From an uncultured Clostridia bacterium (GTDB lineage: Bacteria > Bacillota > Clostridia > TANB77 > CAG-465): a stretch of 16,283 bases of DNA. The stretch covers positions 1 to 16,283 of the forward strand of contig CAKPJL010000024.1 of assembly GCA_934162655.1 (NCBI GenBank), read 5' to 3'. The notes below the pieces were generated by a model that made no database searches, had not been told where the DNA came from, and saw only the letters and a program-made list of their open reading frames with translations. The position numbers and the translations under genes were made by a program. Of the stretch, positions 1-6,728 are shown piece by piece. Each line of letters begins with the position of its first letter. The first letter of the stretch is position 1.

Positions 1-1113
1 AGTTTTTCCCTCAATAAATCTTGATATTGTACCAGATATATTCATATTATCATCAAATTTTACCCAAGCAAGTCCTTTCATTTCAAGTTCTGTTACTGCA
101 AAATCTGCCATTTCATCAAAAAACTTTCTAGTTACATTTGATGCATCAATTTTTATCGCTTTTATTGTTTTACCTAAAAATACCTTAAAATCAGTGCCTT
201 CAAAAGCACTAGTAACATCTTGAAGTATTAAAGGATTTCTTAAGTCTGGTTTATCTGAGCCATATTTATCCATAGCTTCTCTAAAAGGAATTCTTATAAA
301 TTCAGATACTTCTTTTTTACCAAGCTTTCTAAATGTATATCCAACAACTTCTTCTAATACTTTTAAAACATCTTCTTGTGTAGCATATGCCATTTCAAAA
401 TCAAGTTGATAAAATTCACCAGGTGACCTATCTGCCCTTGGATCCTCATCTCTAAAGCAAGGAGCTATTTGATAATATTTATCAAATCCTGATATCATTA
501 AAAGCTGTTTAAATTGTTGTGGTGCCTGTGGCAAAGCATAAAATTCACCTGGATGAAGTCTAGATGGTACTAAAAAATCTCTTGCTCCCTCTGGTGAAGA
601 CGAAGTAAGCACTGGTGTTTGTATTTCAACAAATCCCATTTCATCCATTTTATCTCTTAGGGTTTTTAAGACTTTAGATCTAAATATAAGTTTTTTATGA
701 ATCCTTTCATTTCTTAAATCAAGAAATCTATACTCAAGTCTTAAATCTTCTCTTACCTTATAGCTTTCATCTACTGTAAAAGGTAATGCCTTTTCCACTT
801 TACCAAGTATTTTAAACTCATCTACTCTTACTTCTATTTCACCAGTTTCAATGTTTTTGTTAAAGTTTTCTTCCTCACGCATAACAACTGTTCCATCTAC
901 TGATATTGAAGACTCTTCTGGTACTTTTCTAAATCTTTCTATCATTGAATCTTCATTTACTAAAAGCTGAGTTGTTCCGTAATGATCAGTAAGATCAACA
1001 AACATAACAGATCCTAAATCTCTTATTGTTCTTACGAATCCTGAAAGTTTAACTTTTTGTCCCACATTTTCTTTTCTTAGTTCATTACATGTATTTGTTC
1101 TATATTCATGCAT
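1..1113 (-). CDS. aspS: Aspartyl-tRNA synthetase, partial (C-terminus beyond left edge)
   Basis: Class II aminoacyl-tRNA synthetase charging tRNA with aspartate in the cytoplasm. The first 371 codons are present; the family is usually near 590 residues, so about 220 are missing. Visible in order: an N-terminal OB-fold that binds the anticodon (about residues 1-105, containing RTNTCNELR and DLGSVMFVDL), the catalytic core with GFVEIQTPVL, ARDFLVPSRLHPGEFYALPQ, QQFKQLLM and CFRDEDPRADRSPGEFYQLD, and the start of the bacterial GAD insertion domain (GSDKPDLRNPL). The ATG at 1113 is preferred over the in-frame ATG at 1131: GGAAGGAAG sits 7 nt before 1113 and the protein then begins MHEYRTNTC, as the family expects. 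It lies 24 nt after hisS and is probably cotranscribed with it. The motif ADRSPGEFYQLD resembles alphaproteobacterial AspRS rather than the usual ADRQPEFTQ form. Leu33 in RDLGS is typical of discriminating enzymes. Confidence 0.96.
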   Translation of the reverse strand, partial: MHEYRTNTCNELRKENVGQKVKLSGFVRTIRDLGSVMFVDLTDHYGTTQLLVNEDSMIERFRKVPEESSISVDGTVVMREEENFNKNIETGEIEVRVDEFKILGKVEKALPFTVDESYKVREDLRLEYRFLDLRNERIHKKLIFRSKVLKTLRDKMDEMGFVEIQTPVLTSSSPEGARDFLVPSRLHPGEFYALPQAPQQFKQLLMISGFDKYYQIAPCFRDEDPRADRSPGEFYQLDFEMAYATQEDVLKVLEEVVGYTFRKLGKKEVSEFIRIPFREAMDKYGSDKPDLRNPLILQDVTSAFEGTDFKVFLGKTIKAIKIDASNVTRKFFDEMADFAVTELEMKGLAWVKFDDNMNISGTISRFIEGKT

Positions 1114-1137
1114 ATATATTCTTCCTTCCATACTTAT

Positions 1138-2388
1138 TTACATATTTTTAATTATATCATCTACATCAAGAATGCATTTAGTTTGTTTCGCACAAGACAT
1201 ATCCTTCATTATACAAATATTACTTTTGGCTTCATCTTCCCCTATAATAAGAGAATATTTGGCCTTTATTTTATCTGCATATTTTAATTGTCCTCTAAAA
1301 TTTCTTGAAGTTATATTACTATCTACTACATAACCTTTTTTTCTTAAATCATCTTCTAGCTTTGAAATTTTAAAACTCGACTTTTCGTCTAATGATATTA
1401 TGCAAAAATCAGGGCTGTTTTCTTCACTGTTATATAGTCCATATTCACTTACAAGCAAAACTAGCCTATCCATTCCAATTCCAAAACCAACAGCAGGAGT
1501 GTGTGGCCCTGATAATTCTTCTACTAAAAAGTCATATCTTCCTCCACCGCCCACTGCAAGTCCTAAATCCTTTGAAGTCCATTCATATACGGTTTTATTA
1601 TAATAATCAAGTCCTCTAACAATACTTGTATCAACTACAAAATCTATACCTAACGATTTAAGTCCTTCTTGCAAAAGTTCAAAGTCTTTTGCACATTTTT
1701 CACATAGACACGATGTAATCACTGGTGCATCTTCTAATATTTTCTTGCATTGTTCTTCTTTACAATCTAAAATTCTTAATGGATTTTTTTCAAATCTTAC
1801 TTTGCATGTGTCACACATTTTATCAAGATTTGGTCTTAGGTATTCTTTTAATTTCTCTAAATACGCTTTTCTACACTCTTTACATCCTATGGAATTTATA
1901 CTTAAAATTAACTTATCATACAGTCCTATACTTTTCATAAGTTCATATGATATTTTAATTGTTTCAATGTCTGCAAGATAACTATCACTTCCAAATATTT
2001 CAACTCCAAATTGTGAAAATTCTCTAAAACGTCCTTTTTGCATTTTTTCATATCTATACATATTTGCCGTATAAAACAATTTTATTGGACTTTGAAGTGA
2101 TGACATCCCATTTTCTATAAAACTTCTGACAACACCTGCTGTAAGTTCTGGACGAAGCGTTATACTCCTACCACCTTTATCTAAAAATGTATACATCTCT
2201 TTATTTACAATATCTGTTTCATCACCTACGCCACGAGAATAAAGTTCTGTTGCTTCAAAAACTGGTGTACGAATCTCAGATACATTATAACTTTTACAAA
2301 TTCTTCTAATATTTTTTTCTATATATTGCCATATCAACATATCTTTTCCAAATATGTCTTTTGTACCTTTTTGTCTTGTTATTTTCAT
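1138..2388 (-). CDS. hisS: Histidyl-tRNA synthetase
   Basis: Cytoplasmic class II synthetase attaching histidine to tRNA-His. From the ATG at 2388 the protein is 416 residues, a normal length. It shows RGTKDIF-like motif 1 context (RQKGTKDIFG, 5-14), motif 2 around YRYEKMQKGRFREF (111-124), the histidine-specific loop IVRGLDYY (256-263, Arg258 being the catalytic arginine) and the second His motif AVGGGGRYDFL (279-288), then a C-terminal anticodon-binding domain. The insertion region carries a run of cysteines (C169, C172, C192, C195, C209, C214, C227, C229, C232). Two starts are possible: ATG 2400 and ATG 2388. GGTGG just before 2388 looks like a ribosome binding site, and MKITRQKGTKD matches the family N-terminus, so 2388 is preferred. 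The promoter at 2407-2435 would place the transcript start near 2400, so the leader is only about 12 nt, or zero if 2400 is used. First gene of a hisS-aspS unit. Confidence 0.96.
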   Translation of the reverse strand: MKITRQKGTKDIFGKDMLIWQYIEKNIRRICKSYNVSEIRTPVFEATELYSRGVGDETDIVNKEMYTFLDKGGRSITLRPELTAGVVRSFIENGMSSLQSPIKLFYTANMYRYEKMQKGRFREFSQFGVEIFGSDSYLADIETIKISYELMKSIGLYDKLILSINSIGCKECRKAYLEKLKEYLRPNLDKMCDTCKVRFEKNPLRILDCKEEQCKKILEDAPVITSCLCEKCAKDFELLQEGLKSLGIDFVVDTSIVRGLDYYNKTVYEWTSKDLGLAVGGGGRYDFLVEELSGPHTPAVGFGIGMDRLVLLVSEYGLYNSEENSPDFCIISLDEKSSFKISKLEDDLRKKGYVVDSNITSRNFRGQLKYADKIKAKYSLIIGEDEAKSNICIMKDMSCAKQTKCILDVDDIIKNM

Positions 2389-2406
2389 AGTTACCACCAT
2401 TTTGGT

Positions 2407-2435
2407 ATTATATCATAAAATAAAAACTTATTCAA
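2407..2435 (-). promoter_or_regulatory. Sigma-A promoter of hisS-aspS
   Basis: Reading the minus strand, TTGAAT (2435-2430), 17-nt spacer, perfect TATAAT (2412-2407). The last base of the -10 box is 7 nt from the A of the ATG at 2400, so transcription should start at or beside that codon. It lies downstream of the rpsO terminator, so hisS has its own transcription unit. I see no T-box leader, which many Firmicute synthetase genes carry; there is no room for one. Confidence 0.8.
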
Positions 2436-2484
2436 CTGTAATAATAAAATATTTATTGACTAAAATCTAATATATATTTTATAT

Positions 2485-2517
2485 CAAAAAAAGAAGTAGC
2501 AAAAATAACTACTTCTT
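2485..2517 (-). terminator. Rho-independent terminator of rpsO
   Basis: A perfect 9-bp stem, AAGAAGTAG (2491-2499) with CTACTTCTT (2509-2517), around a 9-nt AT-rich loop. On the minus strand the stem is followed by a run of seven Ts. It lies 12 nt past the rpsO stop codon. Confidence 0.88.
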
Positions 2518-2528
2518 AAAAATCATTA

Positions 2529-2792
2529 CTATTTTCTAATATTTAATTTAGAAATTAAATCTCTATATCTTTCGATATCTTCTGATTCTAAATATCTTAA
2601 TAATTTTTTTCTTTTACCTACCATCATAAATAGACCACGTCTTGAATGTTCATCATGTTTGTGCTCTCTTAAATGTTCAGTAAGCTCATTAATTCTTTCT
2701 GTAAGTAATGCAACTTGAACTTCAACAGAACCTGTGTCCCCCTCTGTTCTTGCGTACTCTTTTAGAATTTCAGATTTTCTTTCCTTTGTCAT
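2529..2792 (-). CDS. rpsO: 30S ribosomal protein S15
   Basis: Primary-binding protein of the small ribosomal subunit; in this family it binds the 16S central domain three-way junction and helps form bridge B4. The 87-residue length is typical (usually 87-89). The helical protein shows the expected segments: EYARTEGDTGSVEVQVALLT (10-29), INELTEHLREHKHDEHSRRG (34-53) and KRKKLLRYLE (60-69). The start at 2792 has AGGAGG with 8 nt spacing. The 112-nt upstream gap carries an extended hairpin (2818-2864), a candidate autoregulatory leader, since S15 represses its own synthesis in several bacterial groups. No convincing promoter is visible between the M23 gene and rpsO, and no terminator follows the M23 gene, so read-through from the M23 promoters is possible. 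A clear terminator follows. Confidence 0.98.
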   Translation of the reverse strand: MTKERKSEILKEYARTEGDTGSVEVQVALLTERINELTEHLREHKHDEHSRRGLFMMVGKRKKLLRYLESEDIERYRDLISKLNIRK

Positions 2793-2817
2793 GATTTTCC
2801 CTCCTTACTTAAACTTG

Positions 2818-2864
2818 CCTATAACTAAGTGCTCATACGAGGAGTATAAAGACCTGGTTATAGG
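2818..2864 (-). promoter_or_regulatory. Candidate S15 autoregulatory mRNA leader hairpin
   Basis: On the minus strand an 8-bp outer stem, CCTATAAC (2864-2857) with GTTATAGG (2825-2818), encloses a C-A mismatch and a second helix of about 12 positions containing G-U pairs and one C-C mismatch, closed by a TCCTC loop. It ends about 16 nt before the rpsO AGGAGG. Position and G-U-rich helix suit an S15-binding leader that mimics the 16S target, but the class assignment is inference. Confidence 0.55.
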
Positions 2865-2904
2865 TGATATAAACAAATTGAAATACAATTTATTTAACAA
2901 TATA

Positions 2905-3909
2905 TTATTTACCAGCAATGTATGGATAAGCATTTATTGGTACACCATTTACTCTAATTTCAAAATGTAGGTGTGGTCCTGTTGAGTATCCAGTAGATCC
3001 CATAATGGCTATTTGCTGTCCTATTGAAACTTCTTGACCTGCCTTAACTAATACTTGGCTTGCATGTGCATATAAAGTAGAAATTCCATTTCCATGGTCA
3101 ATTCTAACCATATATCCATAACCACCTGAACTCCAACCAGCAAATGTTACAAGACCTGACTTATAAGCGTATATAGGATATCCTACTCTACCTGCAATGT
3201 CTGTACCAGAATGGCCGTAATATCCTCCAAAATGACAACTGATATATCTAGTTGTAGTTGGCCATATACCACCTTCTGCTGCTGATACTTTTGCTATATT
3301 ACTTGAAGCTGTTTTATTAGTAGTTGTAGCAGGTGTATATTTATATTTAACTCTTGTTGTGACAACAGGTTTATTTCTATCAACTATATCTTTATATATT
3401 GCATCTGCTCTTTCAACAGTTGTTAGTTCACCTAATTCTTCTACTTTTTCCTCACTAGTTGTTACTGTTACTGTCTTTACTTCTGATTTCAATTTTTCTG
3501 CATATTTGTTTGCTTCATCTTGTGTATTAAAAATCATCTTTTCTTCATTATTTACAGCAACTTTATATATTGTATATTCTGTTTTAATTTCAGCTCTTAA
3601 ATTAGTATAGATGTTTTGGTCTTCAAGTAAACTTTCTCTTACATAACTTGTAACAAAAGTTGGCTCACCTTGCAAATACACTTTTACATTTTCATCTATG
3701 TTTTGTTTTTCTGCTACTAAATCATTGTATACTTCATCAAATTGTTGTTTTGATGTAAAATATCCAACAAAATCATCATTTATATAAGCCTTAACCATTG
3801 GCTTATATGTATTAAGTATTGTCATACCTACACCAACAAATATCAATGCAAGTGTAACAATTGAAAAAAATATAAATCTAAGTGTTCTTAAAACACCTTT
3901 TTTATCCAT
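2905..3909 (-). CDS. Membrane-anchored M23 family metallopeptidase
   Basis: Predicted cell-wall endopeptidase of the LytM/M23 zinc family acting outside the membrane on peptidoglycan cross-bridges. It has 334 residues: a short basic N-terminus, one membrane segment (about 11-33), an extracellular region of about 170 residues without a motif I recognise, a Thr/Ser-rich linker (about 190-205) and a C-terminal M23 domain (about 220-330). All catalytic motifs are intact: HSGTD (His233, Asp237), YAHAS (His282) and HLHFE (His313, His315), so it should be an active enzyme and not a degenerate EnvC/SpoIIQ-like scaffold. ATG 3909 has GGAAAGGTG upstream with about 10 nt spacing. It is preceded by two consensus vegetative promoters. 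rpsO follows on the same strand with no visible terminator between. The exact substrate, and whether it acts in growth or division, cannot be read from sequence. Confidence 0.9.
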   Translation of the reverse strand: MDKKGVLRTLRFIFFSIVTLALIFVGVGMTILNTYKPMVKAYINDDFVGYFTSKQQFDEVYNDLVAEKQNIDENVKVYLQGEPTFVTSYVRESLLEDQNIYTNLRAEIKTEYTIYKVAVNNEEKMIFNTQDEANKYAEKLKSEVKTVTVTTSEEKVEELGELTTVERADAIYKDIVDRNKPVVTTRVKYKYTPATTTNKTASSNIAKVSAAEGGIWPTTTRYISCHFGGYYGHSGTDIAGRVGYPIYAYKSGLVTFAGWSSGGYGYMVRIDHGNGISTLYAHASQVLVKAGQEVSIGQQIAIMGSTGYSTGPHLHFEIRVNGVPINAYPYIAGK

Positions 3910-3945
3910 TTTTTATTTGCACCTTTCCTTTCAAGATACATTAAC

Positions 3946-3974
3946 ATTATAACATATTCTTGTTTGTTTGTCAA
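3946..3974 (-). promoter_or_regulatory. Proximal sigma-A promoter of the M23 peptidase gene
   Basis: Perfect consensus on the minus strand: TTGACA (3974-3969), 17-nt spacer, TATAAT (3951-3946). The expected transcript start is about 30 nt before the ATG at 3909. Confidence 0.88.
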
Positions 3975-4011
3975 ATTTTAAAAATACTAATGCTCTCTAC
4001 TGCACTCGCCT

Positions 4012-4040
4012 ATTCTAGCATATATTAAATTATATGTCAA
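4012..4040 (-). promoter_or_regulatory. Distal sigma-A promoter of the M23 peptidase gene
   Basis: A second minus-strand promoter 66 nt upstream of the proximal one: TTGACA (4040-4035), 17-nt spacer, TAGAAT (4017-4012). Its early transcribed region (about 3990-4010) is clearly richer in GC than its surroundings. Confidence 0.7.
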
Positions 4041-4095
4041 GTATATTACAAAAATTAAATATTTCTCAAATTTTCTTATATTACAGTGCAATCTG

Positions 4096-4124
4096 TTGTT
4101 TTTTAACAATAATTATTATATAAT
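4096..4124 (+). promoter_or_regulatory. Sigma-A promoter of the nfeD-SPFH unit
   Basis: TTGTTT (4096-4101), 17-nt spacer, perfect TATAAT (4119-4124). The predicted transcript start, near 4131, leaves a leader of roughly 40 nt before the ATG at 4169. The -35 box is weak. It diverges from the two M23 promoters. Confidence 0.65.
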
Positions 4125-4168
4125 GTTTGTATTAAGTAATATATTTATTTATGAAGGGAGTTGATAAA

Positions 4169-4609
4169 ATGTTTGATATTTTATCACCATGGGCTTGGTG
4201 GCTTATACTTTCAGGAGTTCTATTTATTATAGAAATAATTACTATATCATTTTTTGCATTTTGGCCTGCAATTGGAGCACTAGCTGCTGCTATTACATGT
4301 ATATTTACTAATAATATAGTAATACAATCATCAGTATTTATTGTAGTTTCTACATTGCTTATTATATTTATGAAGCCAATTGCAAAAAAACTATTTAAAA
4401 CGAGAGATGTATCTATGAATAATAAAGCTGTAATAGATAAAAATGGCATTGTTGTTCAAGAAATTGATAATTTAAATTCAAAAGGACAAATAAAAGTAAA
4501 TGGAGAATTATGGTCTGCCATCTCAGAAGATGATGAAGTAATAAAAAAAGGAACAACTGTTATAGTAAAAGATATACAGGGTGTAAAATTACTTGTAAAA
4601 AAAGTTTAG
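4169..4609 (+). CDS. NfeD family membrane protein, short form
   Basis: NfeD-like protein, the usual operon partner of SPFH/stomatin proteins, thought to act with them in membrane organisation. The 146 residues comprise hydrophobic segments (about 7-29, 30-44 and 47-66) followed by a soluble C-terminal OB-fold-like domain (about 75-146) with GQIKVNGELWSAIS and the closing KGTTVIVKDIQGVKLLVKKV, both family hallmarks. It lacks the ClpP-like protease domain of long NfeD proteins. The start is ATG 4169, not ATG 4151: AAGGGAG at 4154-4160 lies inside the longer reading and gives 8 nt spacing to 4169. The stop codon overlaps the AGGAGG of the next gene, so the two are translationally close and surely cotranscribed. 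Confidence 0.88.
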   Translation: MFDILSPWAWWLILSGVLFIIEIITISFFAFWPAIGALAAAITCIFTNNIVIQSSVFIVVSTLLIIFMKPIAKKLFKTRDVSMNNKAVIDKNGIVVQEIDNLNSKGQIKVNGELWSAISEDDEVIKKGTTVIVKDIQGVKLLVKKV

Positions 4610-4621
4610 GAGGATTATTTT

Positions 4622-5554
4622 ATGGAGATTTTTTTAATAATACTTGGCATTATAATTTTTATAATTGCAATTAGTGCAATAAAAGTAGTTAGACAATCAG
4701 AAGTTAGAATTATAGAGCGTTTTGGTAAATATCACACAACAGCTGATGCTGGTCTTAATTTTATATTACCATTTGTTGATAAAGTAAGAGCAGTTGTAAG
4801 TTTAAAACAACAAACAATGGATGTTCCACCACAAGGTGTTATAACACGTGATAATGTTACTATAACAATAGATACAGTAGTATTTTATCAAATAATGGAT
4901 CCAGTAAAAGCAGTATATGAAATTGAAAGCCTTCAAAAAGGTATAGCATATCTTGCAATTACAACAATTCGTGATATAGTCGGAAAAATGGACCTTGATG
5001 CAACATTTAGTTCAAGAGACCAAATAAATACTCAACTTCGTGAAGTATTAGATGAAGCAACTGATAAATGGGGATGTAAAATAGATAGAGTTGAAATTAA
5101 AGATATAAAACCACCAGCTGACATAAGAGATGCTATGGAAAAACAAATGAATGCAGAACGTACAAAAAGAGCTGCTATACTTGAAGCAGAAGGTAAAAGA
5201 CAATCTGAGATAACACTTGCAGAAGGTAAAAAACAAGCAACAATTCTTGATGCAGAAGCCGAACGCGAATCAAGTATTAGACGAGCACAAGGTGTTAGAG
5301 AAGCTAAAATATTGGAAGCAGAAGGTAACGCAGAGGCAATTAAAAGAGTCGCTGAAGCAAAAAGCCAAGAAATAAATATGGTTTATGGTGCAATTATGAA
5401 TGCAAAACCTGACGAAAACTTAATTGCTATAAAATCCTTAGAAGCACTTGAGAAAATAGCTGATGGAAAAGCAAATAAAGTATTTATACCATTTGATGCA
5501 AATAAAGCAATGGGTGTACTTGGTGCAAGTTCAGAAATTCTAAAAAAAGATTAA
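4622..5554 (+). CDS. SPFH/stomatin/prohibitin domain protein (QmcA-like)
   Basis: Membrane-anchored SPFH protein of 310 residues, of the kind that forms large ring or cage oligomers and organises membrane microdomains or protein quality control. It shows an N-terminal membrane anchor (about 2-22), the SPFH/PHB domain (about 24-190) with VRQSEVRIIERFGKYH, LPFVDKV, VPPQGVITRDNVTI and the family motif KDIKPPADIRDAMEKQM, then a long alanine/glutamate-rich coiled coil (about 185-265, recurring EAEGKR/EAEGNAEA units) and a short C-terminal tail. AGGAGG precedes the ATG by 8 nt. It pairs with the NfeD gene directly upstream, the classical arrangement. Within the superfamily it resembles the stomatin/QmcA branch more than flotillin or HflK/HflC, though subfamily naming is less certain. 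A terminator follows. Confidence 0.93.
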   Translation: MEIFLIILGIIIFIIAISAIKVVRQSEVRIIERFGKYHTTADAGLNFILPFVDKVRAVVSLKQQTMDVPPQGVITRDNVTITIDTVVFYQIMDPVKAVYEIESLQKGIAYLAITTIRDIVGKMDLDATFSSRDQINTQLREVLDEATDKWGCKIDRVEIKDIKPPADIRDAMEKQMNAERTKRAAILEAEGKRQSEITLAEGKKQATILDAEAERESSIRRAQGVREAKILEAEGNAEAIKRVAEAKSQEINMVYGAIMNAKPDENLIAIKSLEALEKIADGKANKVFIPFDANKAMGVLGASSEILKKD

Positions 5555-5560
5555 TTTAGT

Positions 5561-5598
5561 AAATGTATAACAACCTTAATGGTTGCTATACATTTTTT
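5561..5598 (+). terminator. Terminator after the SPFH gene, abutting the next ribosome binding site
   Basis: A 14-position stem (5562-5575 with 5581-5594; one A-C mismatch) around loop TTAAT, followed by TTTTTT. The AGGAGG of the next gene (5599-5604) starts at the very end of the T run, so the downstream gene is reached only by read-through or from a promoter inside the SPFH gene. Confidence 0.8.
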
Positions 5599-5609
5599 AG
5601 GAGGAAAAA

Positions 5610-6689
5610 ATGAAAAAAAAGAAATTATTTTTTATAATATCTTCAAGTATTATAATATTATTATCACTTTATACTATTATCTTTAGCCGTCAAATTGTAG
5701 AAAAGCAATTAGAAGCCTTAAACATGCTTTCAAATGTTTTTCCACAAGACATGCTAGAAAGAATGACTACGCTGTATGAAAAAGGCGGTCCTATATTATT
5801 TATTGTGACATCAGCTATATCTTTAATATCTTCAATAATAATTTTAATACTTTGCATTAAAAACAAACTAGACACAAAAAGAAGTATACTCATATCTTGC
5901 TATATTGCAATATTTTTAACTGGTGTAAATACTATTACTACACTTCTTGCAATAATAGGACTTATTTTTGGTCTAACAATTAAAGAAAATAAAGAAGAAA
6001 AAATAAAAAGAGAAATACCAAAACTTGAAAAAATAAATTTAAGTACAAAAGATATACTACTTGCAATCTTATTACTTGTTATTTATTTCTCACAAATATT
6101 TTGGTCGCCTATGTTACCGCAAAGTTTAACTAGCAATCAAAGACTTATGATATCTATTTCATTTGATTTGATACTTGCTATTATATGTGTTTTTGTATTT
6201 AATAAAAGACTTAAAAGAGACTTTAAAGCTTTAAAAGATAACTTTAAAGCATACATAGGATATATATTTCCAAGACTTGGAATAATGTATATAATATTTG
6301 TTATAGTATCTTTAATATCTATGTTAATTACAAAAGAAGCGGTTTCTCAAAATCAAGCGACCCTTGAAGCACTACCTCTTTACTACACTATGCCACTTGC
6401 AATTATTTGGGCTCCTTTGGTTGAAGAAATACTGTTTAGAGGATGTTTTAGAAGATTTTTTAAAAACAATATATTATTTATAATAATATCTGCACTTGTA
6501 TTTGGATTATTACACACAGTAAACGAAGCAAATATTTTACTAGCATTTATTCATTCTCTACCTTACTGTGTACTTGGTGGTTTTTTTGCATATATTTATA
6601 CTAAGACAGATAATATATCATCTAATATGTTATGTCACTTTTTTCAAAATACCATTGCTATGTTGCTTTCACTATTATTAATAAAATAA
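5610..6689 (+). CDS. CPBP family intramembrane glutamic endopeptidase
   Basis: Multi-pass membrane protein of 359 residues with a C-terminal CPBP (CAAX protease and bacteriocin-processing, Abi) domain. The signature is complete: EEILFR (Glu272, Glu273, Arg277), FGLLH (His302) and HFFQN (His343, Asn347), so catalysis inside the membrane is expected. In bacteria this family is linked to bacteriocin self-immunity, leader-peptide processing and membrane protein turnover; the substrate here is unknown. The N-terminal 150 residues carry about three further membrane segments (8-26, 61-82, 93-122) and are not part of the CPBP core. AGGAGG precedes the ATG by 5 nt. There is no bacteriocin or lantibiotic gene nearby, which argues against simple immunity. 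It follows the SPFH terminator with no clear promoter of its own. It ends at a bidirectional terminator. Confidence 0.9.
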   Translation: MKKKKLFFIISSSIIILLSLYTIIFSRQIVEKQLEALNMLSNVFPQDMLERMTTLYEKGGPILFIVTSAISLISSIIILILCIKNKLDTKRSILISCYIAIFLTGVNTITTLLAIIGLIFGLTIKENKEEKIKREIPKLEKINLSTKDILLAILLLVIYFSQIFWSPMLPQSLTSNQRLMISISFDLILAIICVFVFNKRLKRDFKALKDNFKAYIGYIFPRLGIMYIIFVIVSLISMLITKEAVSQNQATLEALPLYYTMPLAIIWAPLVEEILFRGCFRRFFKNNILFIIISALVFGLLHTVNEANILLAFIHSLPYCVLGGFFAYIYTKTDNISSNMLCHFFQNTIAMLLSLLLIK

Positions 6690-6728
6690 AAAATGCAATC
6701 TAGAGATTAAATCTAGATTGCTATTTTT
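6685..6728. terminator. Bidirectional terminator between the CPBP gene and gatB
   Basis: A perfect 10-bp stem, GCAATCTAGA (6695-6704) with TCTAGATTGC (6712-6721) and a 7-nt loop. It is followed by TATTTTTTATTTT on the plus strand and by ATTTTTTATTTT on the minus strand, so it serves both converging genes. Confidence 0.9.

Noticed and set aside
1392..1619. Antisense open frames inside hisS and other genes
   Set aside because: They lie opposite conserved coding sequence, lack ribosome binding sites and have low-complexity translations.
2401..2484. T-box leader upstream of hisS
   Set aside because: Only about 80 nt separate the rpsO terminator from hisS, with no T-box consensus, specifier stem or antiterminator.
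2456..2484. Plus-strand TTGACT with TTATAT at 17 nt
   Set aside because: Weak -10 and no plus-strand gene downstream; it reads into rpsO antisense through a terminator stem.
4151..4168. ATG 4151 as start of the NfeD protein
   Set aside because: The only good ribosome binding site (4154-4160) lies inside that extension and is correctly spaced for ATG 4169.
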